A stretch of 32,135 nucleotides of DNA. It comes from DASSFG01 sp035547915. Its GTDB lineage: Bacteria; Planctomycetota; Planctomycetia; Pirellulales; JAICIG01. Under the pieces are notes generated by a model. It saw only the letters and a list, made by a program, of their open reading frames with translations. It did not search any database and was not told the DNA's origin. This document shows positions 24,121-30,920 of the stretch, piece by piece (position 1 is the stretch's first letter; every line of letters begins with the position of its first letter). Location of the stretch: the NCBI GenBank assembly GCA_035547915.1, contig DASZTS010000142.1:1-32135 (forward strand), in the 5' to 3' direction. The position numbers were made by a program, and so were the translations under genes.

Positions 24121-25059
24121 ATGAAACGGACGAAGCCGAAAGCCCGTTGTGGCATGAGGTATCGCGGGCCCATCGTTTTTCCCATCAGGCTCCCATCCGA
24201 CCAATTGATGTCGCTCGAGCGCGAGGAACTGATCGAGCAGGCCTATTTCTTTCAGGCCCTGCGAGAACGGCAGCAACAGAACCTCTCGACCCAGGATCTG
24301 CTGGCTTCGATCCGCGACGAACTGCTTTCGACCACCAAGTTGCCGCTGGCTGTCGATTTTTTGCGGACCGAGTTGCGGCACAGCGGCGTGTTTGCCACCG
24401 CCATGGCAAAACTGGCGCACTACTTCACGCCGTTCCAGACGTTCGTCATCGGCGAAGCCGAGCGTGAACGGGGACGGTTCGATTTCGCCGTGGCGTTGCA
24501 GATCCTGGAACGCGAAGCGCGCTACCGCGCAGAGGGCGCGACGCGGCAGGGCATCTTCCTCTACCAGTTCGAATGTCTCTGTCGAAACCGGTTGGGCTAC
24601 GACAAGGGACTCGACGCCGCGGGCGGTGATCCGATCTTCGACGATGCCTGGCGAGAATGGATCTCGACCGTGCGGCGACAAGTGGGATTGGTCGACATCG
24701 CCGACCTGATTTATGTACGCAGCGCCCATTATGTGAACCAACGCCAACGGCAAGGACTCGACCTACAAGGACCGGAAAAGCCGGTCTTGTTCGGCGAGAA
24801 AGAGGGAAAGATAGCGCTCGCCAATCGCCGCCGCGATCCGCTCTTGCTGTTCGCCGCGTTGGAGCGGCACTTGCACTATCCGACCGTGCCGCGGGCCGTG
24901 CCGATCGACGAATCGCGGCTCCTCTTGCCCACCCTGCTGCGGCGCGTCGAACGATTAGAGCTACGGCTCAAACTTTTCGAAGAGGAGCAGAAGGGTGGCA
25001 TCGATCTGAGCCGCTTCTTGGGCAAGTCTGTGCCTCCGCCGGAGATCGATGGGAGCTGA
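24121..25059 (+). CDS. Conserved-looking soluble protein of unknown function
   Basis: A 312-residue protein that I do not recognise. The ATG at 24121 is backed by a strong AGGGGG 5-6 nt upstream. After a basic N-terminus and GPIVFPIRLPSDQL, it is predicted largely helical (ELIEQAYFFQALRERQQQ, DLLASIRDELLSTTKLPLAVDFLRTEL). The middle (FTPFQTFVIGEAERERGRFDFAVALQILEREARY) is charged and has a Tyr/Cys-rich segment (IFLYQFECLCRNRLGYDKGLDAAGGDP). It ends with a short coiled coil (RRVERLELRLKLFEEEQKGG). No signal peptide or membrane helix is seen. Its TGA overlaps the first base of repeat copy C. Codon-position GC bias looks normal for its neighbours. Confidence 0.78.
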   Translation: MKRTKPKARCGMRYRGPIVFPIRLPSDQLMSLEREELIEQAYFFQALRERQQQNLSTQDLLASIRDELLSTTKLPLAVDFLRTELRHSGVFATAMAKLAHYFTPFQTFVIGEAERERGRFDFAVALQILEREARYRAEGATRQGIFLYQFECLCRNRLGYDKGLDAAGGDPIFDDAWREWISTVRRQVGLVDIADLIYVRSAHYVNQRQRQGLDLQGPEKPVLFGEKEGKIALANRRRDPLLLFAALERHLHYPTVPRAVPIDESRLLLPTLLRRVERLELRLKLFEEEQKGGIDLSRFLGKSVPPPEIDGS

Positions 25060-25157
25060 GAACGGTTGACAAAGGCTGAAAGCCAGAGTGCCGCGGGGAA
25101 AAATTGGCCATGAAACGCCGATTTTCAAAACCCAGATCCGGTTCCGTCGGTTGCTCT
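25059..25157 (+). repeat. Full copy C of the dispersed structured repeat, between convergent genes
   Basis: Begins AGAACGGTTGAC at the last base of the TGA ending the upstream gene, and ends GTCGGTTGCTCT, where its last two bases fall in the stop codon of the opposite-strand gene. In the outer stem, pair 4 is a mismatch (A with C) and pair 8 has become U-G. The inner stem AAAAATTGGC (25099-25108) with GCCGATTTTC (25117-25126) has A-U at pair 4, where copy B has G-C. The whole gap between the two convergent genes is this one element. Confidence 0.85.
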
Positions 25158-27360
25158 AATCGTCGAAGAGTTCCTGCGTCCGCTTCTTCTTCTCTTCCTC
25201 GGTGGCGTCGAGCACGCTTCCTTGCAGTTTGACGATCGCCTTGAGCTGGTTGAGGACGTCGACGAAGTTCTCCCATTGCGACATGCGTTCCAGGATCTTC
25301 GTCATGGTGTCGACCACCTCCTCCTGCACCCGTCGGGCTTCGGCGAGCGGCTCGACGGCCCCCTCCGGATCGGCGGCCACCTGCTCCAACGCCGCCCGCA
25401 ATCGCGTCATCGGCTCGGCGTGCAACTGACGCACGGCGTCGATCACGTTCGTTTGCAACAACTCACGAGCCTGTGAGCTGCCGAGATCGTTGAGCGCCAT
25501 TTCCGTGAGCGAGATCTCCAGACGGTTGGCGACCTGCCATACCTGGCGAGCGACGACCTGATGTTTGCGGACCAGGCCGAAGGCAACGTCGGCCGTGGGT
25601 AGGCCCGCCAAGGGTTCGGTCTGCGTCTTGGTCGTTTCCAGCGCCGCGGCGAACTTGGCCCGCTCCGCACGTTGGCGCATGAGGATTTCGTAGAACAGCT
25701 CTTCGGGCGTCACCACCTGGAAGCTCAGCCAGCGCGACGAGCCGGTCTGTGCCCCTTGCGTGCAATTGTCGGTCGCCTGGCCCCGGACCTTCAATAACGT
25801 GCCGGGAACGAGTGCGCGTTCGCTCAACGAGAGGGTCGGCTGCTGGTCGAGGTCGGTGGGTGCCGTTTCCGGCGGCAGTTCGAGGACCACGCGGTCGGAC
25901 TTCGTCTGCGGCTTCTCGTCCTTCAACAACGTTTGCTCCAACTCGAGCGCCACCCCCACGATGCCGAAATCGTCCGCCGCATGCAGGGTGAGCGGAATGC
26001 GGGCTTGCGGCGTGATGCGGCGGCCCACGCCCGACGAGCGGATGGCCACGCGCGGCTCACGGTCGACCAGCAAACCGATGGAGACGAAATAGGGCTTCGA
26101 AGCCAAACCGCCGGTTTCGCCCACCAGGCCCATCTCGAGGGTCTGCGCCTCTTTCATGACCCAATGGGCCGTGTAATGCGTGGCGTCGCGCCGCTCCAGC
26201 GTCGGCGCCGCACCTTCCTTGGTCGCAAGTCGCGCATCGCGCAACGGAGTGCTCGCCGTGAGTTCGAGCGTCAGGTCCGTGTCGGGCAGAAAGAGCAACT
26301 GCGAGCCACCGTCTTCGGCCGTGTGGGTTTCGGTTTCGTCACGACCGGGGCGACGCGCACGGATGACCAACTCCTGCACGGTCGGCCGATCGATCGGTTC
26401 GATGCGAATCGGACCGAACCAGTCATCTCCGCCGACGATCGACAGGTCGAGCGACTCGCTGACCTGCGGAATCTCGTAGCGGAAGCGAGCCTCGCTGAAA
26501 TGCATGAAATTTCCCTGCTTGACCGGGCCATCGAGCGGCCGGTAACGGACCGCGACCGTCTCGGGCGTCGACACGGCCGGCCGGTCCGGCGAGGAAACGT
26601 ACAGCGTTTCACCGCGGCCGGCGAGCGTCCAGCCTCCGCGATCACCGGTGAATTGCGGTGCCGCGTCGACTTCGAGCAACAGCGATTCGCCGCGCGGCAC
26701 GAGCAACTGCGTCTCGTCTCCCAGGCCGACCAGCGACAAGTAGTTGTTTTGCGGCCAGCGCTCGTTCGACCCCATGAACCAGCGCCGCGTCCAGAGCTCG
26801 GTCGACTGCGGGAAGCGATAGGCGAACCCGCCGGCCATGATCGCCGTGACGGTTATCAGCAACAGCATCCGCCCGAGCAACCGCGCGTCGAAGGCCGAGC
26901 CGAGGTCGGTCTGCTCGAGCGCCTTGGCCTGCTCCAGCACGGCCGCTTGTACCATGGCGGGCGAAGCGACGACCCGCCCCTCGATCAAGTTCGGCAACTG
27001 TAAAACCGAAGTGACGCGCTGCGCCACCCCCGGACAACGGCGATCGAGGATGGCTGCCAGATCGAGATCGTCGAGACGTAACAAGACCGGCGAGAACAAG
27101 CATCTCCAGGCCACAACCGCCACGACCACGGCCGCCACCGACGCGGCACTGACCCGCACGGGCAGGCTCAACCGCAGCAGCCAATCGGCGGCCAGACTCG
27201 TCGCGGCAAAGAGAAACAGGGCCGTCCACGTCCAGGCCAAGCCGACCAGTAGCAACCGCGCACGGACGCGGCGGCGCACCGCCGCCAGCCGTCGCCGCAC
27301 CGCCGCGCGGCGGGGACGCAACGTGTCGAGAATCGATTTCGTATCGAGAGCCAGGCTCAT
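25156..27360 (-). CDS. Large membrane protein with coiled-coil C-terminus (DUF4175-like)
   Basis: A 734-residue protein. Membrane helices lie near 36-58, 66-86 and 161-181, with LAAILDRRCPGVAQRVTSVLQLPN between the second and third. Behind them is a long extracytoplasmic part with beta-rich segments (about 200-500), then a Glu/Arg-rich coiled coil (from about 560: ERAKFAAALETTKTQTEPLAG, RLRAALEQVAADPEGAVEPLAEARRVQEEVVD) ending in EEEKKKRTQELFDD. It overlaps the upstream VWA gene by 4 bp (ATGA), so the pair is translationally coupled. In planctomycetes such proteins accompany VWA and MoxR genes. No MoxR is in the window. The biochemical role is unknown. Confidence 0.85.
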   Translation of the reverse strand: MSLALDTKSILDTLRPRRAAVRRRLAAVRRRVRARLLLVGLAWTWTALFLFAATSLAADWLLRLSLPVRVSAASVAAVVVAVVAWRCLFSPVLLRLDDLDLAAILDRRCPGVAQRVTSVLQLPNLIEGRVVASPAMVQAAVLEQAKALEQTDLGSAFDARLLGRMLLLITVTAIMAGGFAYRFPQSTELWTRRWFMGSNERWPQNNYLSLVGLGDETQLLVPRGESLLLEVDAAPQFTGDRGGWTLAGRGETLYVSSPDRPAVSTPETVAVRYRPLDGPVKQGNFMHFSEARFRYEIPQVSESLDLSIVGGDDWFGPIRIEPIDRPTVQELVIRARRPGRDETETHTAEDGGSQLLFLPDTDLTLELTASTPLRDARLATKEGAAPTLERRDATHYTAHWVMKEAQTLEMGLVGETGGLASKPYFVSIGLLVDREPRVAIRSSGVGRRITPQARIPLTLHAADDFGIVGVALELEQTLLKDEKPQTKSDRVVLELPPETAPTDLDQQPTLSLSERALVPGTLLKVRGQATDNCTQGAQTGSSRWLSFQVVTPEELFYEILMRQRAERAKFAAALETTKTQTEPLAGLPTADVAFGLVRKHQVVARQVWQVANRLEISLTEMALNDLGSSQARELLQTNVIDAVRQLHAEPMTRLRAALEQVAADPEGAVEPLAEARRVQEEVVDTMTKILERMSQWENFVDVLNQLKAIVKLQGSVLDATEEEKKKRTQELFDD

Positions 27361-29849
27361 GCCATCCGGTATCGCTTACGCAGCAACCATTCGATCGTCA
27401 GCAGCACGACCACCGAGCCGAAGAGGATCGGGGCGTTCCAGATTTCGTCGCGGTGTTCGAGGGTTCGATCGACCCGTTGGACGGAAAAGGCCGCCGGTAG
27501 TTTCTCCTTTTCGGTCAGCGCCAGCACGCTGCCGCCCGAGAGGCGGGCCAGTTCTTCCAGCAATGGCCGATCGAGCGTGGGGTGGTCGCGCTCGGCCTGC
27601 GGCGGCTCGACGCGGAAAGCCAAGGTCGCCGGGCGCAATCCACCATCCAGATCGCCGGCCATCGACGAGGGCGTCACGCGGGCCGTATAGGCACCGGGCT
27701 CGTTGGCCACGAAGGACGCTTCGAACACGGTCGGATCGTCGGCCAACGGCTCGAACTCCAGAGGCATGCTCGACTCGCTCCCCCAGTCGACATCGCCGCG
27801 CAAGGCGGAGATCGACGAGGCGTCGTCGGCCGTTTGCACCAACTCGGCCCGGACCGTCACGCGGTCGCCCGCGCGATAGGCGGCCTTGTCGGTGGCCAGC
27901 GTGAACGGATAACGTCCGCCCAACACCTTGCTGCGGCCGACGCGGTCGATGAGGCGGGCCCAGAACCCGTCAAAATATTCTTCGTGCAGGTAACGCCAGC
28001 GGTAGGTGCTATCGAAGCCGATGAACACCGTGCGACCGGGACCATACAGTTGCGTGGCCATGAGCACGTGGCGGCCGAATTGGTTCCGCATGCGCGGGTC
28101 GCCATGGCGGGCGAGCACCGTGGCGCCCGGCTTGGCCCGCGTCACGGGAAAGTGCCAGAACATGCCGGGCAAACTCGCCAGCACCTCTCGGTTGCGGGCC
28201 GGTTCGGGAGCGAACTGAAAGATGCGGTCGGCGTTCCCCTCTCCGGTCAGTTCGAGCGTCCACGTCTCGCGCGAGCTGAGCCGCACGTCGGCCGCCGACT
28301 GATAGAGGCCGGCGTCGCGCACCACGGGCAGGATACGCAACCAAGACGTGGCGGCGTCGCCCATGCCCAGCGCCGAGCCGTCGCCCGACTCGGGGTTGAA
28401 CCATTTCTGAGAGTTCAACTCGCCGGCGATGTAGATCAATCCGCCGCCGGCATCGCCCACAAACTTGGTCAGCATCTCGGGCCAGGTGGGACCCAGATTG
28501 CGCATGTCGGGATCGAACAGGATGATCGTGTCGAAGTGATCGAGTTCTTTCTGGTTGGCGGGCAATCGGCGGATGGGTCGTCCGCCGATCTGGTCATAAC
28601 CCTCGCCGGCGTTCTGGAGCCAGCTCGCAAACTCCATCCCCGTGTCGCGCAGCAGCGCGTTTCGCAAGAACTGTACCTCGGGGCCGGCGTAACCGGCGAT
28701 GAGCAGCACCCGAATCGTCTGCCGGACCACCTTGACGGAAGCCGTGTCGAGATTGTCGTCTTCGGTCAACTCGGGGCCCGCGTCGGTCACGCGGGCACGG
28801 AAGTCGAGTTGCCCGAGCACTTCGGGCGTGATGCGGAAGTTGACCCGTTTGAGGGCAGCGTCTTCGCCCAAAATGATCCCCTCGCGGCCGATCTCTTTCC
28901 ACGAGCCATCGTCTTGCCGCTGTTCGAGCAATACGCTGGCCGGTGCGTCCTTCAGCCCGCGCGATTCGACGAGCACCGACACATCGGCCGGGTCGCGCAG
29001 GAATACGACGGGGCTGGCTTCGATCCCCGCCAGCCGCACATTTCGCGGACCTTCTGCCGTGCCGGCGGCCAGCGAAACGATGGGCACACCCGATTTTCCG
29101 GCCAATGCGGCGGCGGCGGACGCGTCGAGACCGCTGTTCGATTGACCGTCGGTGACGAGCAGAATGCCCGCGAGCGGCTGACCGCGGTGCAACCCGAGCG
29201 CGTCGTTGATGGCATCGCCCACCGCCGTGGTTTGCCCGGTGGCCTGGAGCGCGCCCGTCGGAGGCGTCGGCCGCGGGGCATCAGACTCCCTGTCGGGTGC
29301 CAACTCCAACTTGCCGGCGAAACCATAGGTCGTCACGATGCGGCCGTCGCTCAATGGCGACCACGCTTCGTCGAGGACCTTTTGGGCCAGTTCCAGGCGG
29401 CTGCGCTTGCGCAGCCCCGCGACGTCGGCTTCGCCGGTCGCGGTGGTCAGGCCCATGCGGTCGGCCGTTTCCCGAGCTATCGAATCATCGGGGTAGGGAT
29501 CGGCCAGTGCCATGCTCTGCGACGTGTCCACGAGCACCAGCAGCCGCGACGGCACCAGCTCGTGTTTGCTGATCACGACCACCATCTCTAGCAGCATGAA
29601 CGTGACGGCCAGCAACACACCGCAGCGCAGGATGCTGAGCAACAACCGCTGGGCCACATTGAGAGACCGCCCCTCGCGCCGGTAGAGCCAACCGATGCCG
29701 ACGACCACCGCGATCGCCACAGCGAGCGCGATCGCCGCGCCGCCGCCTTGCGGAAGCGACTGGAACTCGATGTGCCAACGGCTACCCGGACCGCGCACCC
29801 AATCGGGCGACGACTGAATTCCCAACAGCCATTCAAGCCAAGGAGGCAC
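27357..29849 (-). CDS. VWA-domain membrane protein (BatA/glutamine amidotransferase-like type)
   Basis: An 830-residue membrane protein starting at GTG (29849). Two membrane helices lie near 37-56 and 69-92. A von Willebrand factor A domain follows, with the MIDAS motif DTSQS at residues 108-112 (LLVLVDTSQSMALAD) and ILLVTDGQSNSGLDASAA. Further on is a class-I-amidotransferase-like fold (VRVLLIAGYAGPEVQFLRNAL, DTIILFDPDMRNLGPTW, GGGLIYIAGELNSQKWF), then a beta-sandwich region and a final helix (APILFGSVVVLLTIEWLLRKRYRMA). This layout is typical of the planctomycete proteins next to MoxR/DUF58 genes. It overlaps the following gene by 4 bp. A 140-bp gap separates it from clpS. The exact function is unproven. 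Confidence 0.88.
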   Translation of the reverse strand: MPPWLEWLLGIQSSPDWVRGPGSRWHIEFQSLPQGGGAAIALAVAIAVVVGIGWLYRREGRSLNVAQRLLLSILRCGVLLAVTFMLLEMVVVISKHELVPSRLLVLVDTSQSMALADPYPDDSIARETADRMGLTTATGEADVAGLRKRSRLELAQKVLDEAWSPLSDGRIVTTYGFAGKLELAPDRESDAPRPTPPTGALQATGQTTAVGDAINDALGLHRGQPLAGILLVTDGQSNSGLDASAAAALAGKSGVPIVSLAAGTAEGPRNVRLAGIEASPVVFLRDPADVSVLVESRGLKDAPASVLLEQRQDDGSWKEIGREGIILGEDAALKRVNFRITPEVLGQLDFRARVTDAGPELTEDDNLDTASVKVVRQTIRVLLIAGYAGPEVQFLRNALLRDTGMEFASWLQNAGEGYDQIGGRPIRRLPANQKELDHFDTIILFDPDMRNLGPTWPEMLTKFVGDAGGGLIYIAGELNSQKWFNPESGDGSALGMGDAATSWLRILPVVRDAGLYQSAADVRLSSRETWTLELTGEGNADRIFQFAPEPARNREVLASLPGMFWHFPVTRAKPGATVLARHGDPRMRNQFGRHVLMATQLYGPGRTVFIGFDSTYRWRYLHEEYFDGFWARLIDRVGRSKVLGGRYPFTLATDKAAYRAGDRVTVRAELVQTADDASSISALRGDVDWGSESSMPLEFEPLADDPTVFEASFVANEPGAYTARVTPSSMAGDLDGGLRPATLAFRVEPPQAERDHPTLDRPLLEELARLSGGSVLALTEKEKLPAAFSVQRVDRTLEHRDEIWNAPILFGSVVVLLTIEWLLRKRYRMA

Positions 29850-29989
29850 GGCAGGAATCGTAGAGTCTGTCCGAAGATCGGCCGGCAGGCGGGGCGCCTC
29901 TGCTCGAACGATTGTAATCGGCCAGCCTTCTGCTCCAGGGTTTCGGTACGGTTTTTAGTAAGGCAGTTAGGGCCGTCAGGGCAATCAGC

Positions 29990-30337
29990 TCAGCCGGGCC
30001 GCGCTTCGAGAACGACGCCGAGGGGATACGTGACTTTGCTGGCGGCGAACAGGTCGGGACCGGCCGAACGGATCTGGTCGCGTTTCAGCTCCGCCACCTC
30101 TTTGGGACCGGTCCAGACGGCAGCCCGCCCATGCACATGAATATCGCTGGCGAGCAAGAATGACTTGGTCTGGGTGTAGCCGAAAACCTTCATGAACGTT
30201 TCGATCACGTACGGGAATGTGTGATCGTCGTCGTTCAAGACCACCACCGCATAAGGCGGCAATCTTTTGGGTTTGGGCCGTTCGGTGCGCTCCGCCTCTT
30301 CGTGCACCGGCTCGGCAACGGCTGCGTGGTCACTCAT
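29990..30337 (-). CDS. clpS: ATP-dependent Clp protease adaptor ClpS
   Basis: Delivers N-degron substrates to ClpA/ClpC. The start is the ATG at 30337 (MSDHAAVAEPVHEE); the frame opens 16 codons earlier. The 115-residue protein has a disordered charged N-terminus, then PPYAVVVLNDDDHTFPYVIETFMKVFGY, with the Asn-Asp N-degron pocket residues, and IHVHGRAAVWTGPKEVAELKRDQI, whose His lies in the pocket. Length and motifs are normal. It follows the His-rich membrane protein gene on the same strand by 10 bp. No clp ATPase lies in the window. Confidence 0.94.
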   Translation of the reverse strand: MSDHAAVAEPVHEEAERTERPKPKRLPPYAVVVLNDDDHTFPYVIETFMKVFGYTQTKSFLLASDIHVHGRAAVWTGPKEVAELKRDQIRSAGPDLFAASKVTYPLGVVLEARPG

Positions 30338-30347
30338 ACCCAATAAG

Positions 30348-30920
30348 CTAACGCCCGCCGCGGCGCGGTGCAAATCTTTGCGCACCGAGCACCAGCAGCC
30401 AGACGCATCCCGCCAAGCCGAGCCAACGAATCGTACCGTGCCCGAAGACCACCGTGGCGTTGAAAACCATGAACCACATGAATGATTGGATGGCGATCCG
30501 CACCCAGTACGGACGTCCCTCCGAAGCTACGGAGAGCCGTTGCTCCCTCGCTCCGCCGGCGGGCGGCAACCAAAGAACGAGAGTGTCGGCGACCCATACC
30601 GCGGTGAAGGCATAGTTGAAGAAAATGCCGCCGCCCCAGTCCCAGCCGGTGACCGCTGCTGTCTGCACCGCGGTGCGATGGTAAGCATCCGCATGGCTCC
30701 AATGATGAAAGAAGTGAAACGCGCAGGCGACGTGGGCTAGGTAGAAAAGGCAGCCGCTAGTCCACACGATGCGGACGATCTGATGCCGGAGCGGCGCCTC
30801 TCGGCCGGAACGGAGAGCCGCGCCGACGAAATATCCCAGCATCGCCAGCCAGATCGTCGCGCGCGTCGCCAACTCGCCATACGATGCCATGGACGGGACA
30901 TTCAGCACGGCGTCACGCAA
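30348..30920 (-). CDS. His-rich membrane protein, unknown function
   Basis: About 190 residues with five hydrophobic segments (approximately 22-38, 50-70, 95-115, 140-160 and 163-180). The stretch AFHFFHHWSHADAYHRTA at the end of the second helix has five His within 12 residues, suggesting metal or haem contact. The first start is a TTG (30920) directly after the stop of the cytochrome gene. An ATG at 30890 is the more conservative start and would give 180 residues. Neither has a clear ribosome-binding site. Tight coupling to the cytochrome gene suggests a redox role at the membrane, but this is inference. Confidence 0.72.
   Translation of the reverse strand: MRDAVLNVPSMASYGELATRATIWLAMLGYFVGAALRSGREAPLRHQIVRIVWTSGCLFYLAHVACAFHFFHHWSHADAYHRTAVQTAAVTGWDWGGGIFFNYAFTAVWVADTLVLWLPPAGGAREQRLSVASEGRPYWVRIAIQSFMWFMVFNATVVFGHGTIRWLGLAGCVWLLVLGAQRFAPRRGGR

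Noticed and set aside
23908..24753. Upper part of the long minus-strand frame opposite the 312-residue gene
   Set aside because: It is antisense to a gene with a strong ribosome-binding site; only the last 66 codons look protein-like, and they are reported separately.
27582..29591. Long plus-strand open frame (669 codons) opposite the VWA gene
   Set aside because: Antisense to a gene with clear VWA motifs; the translation is His/Arg/Gly-rich and featureless, as expected from codon-position GC bias.
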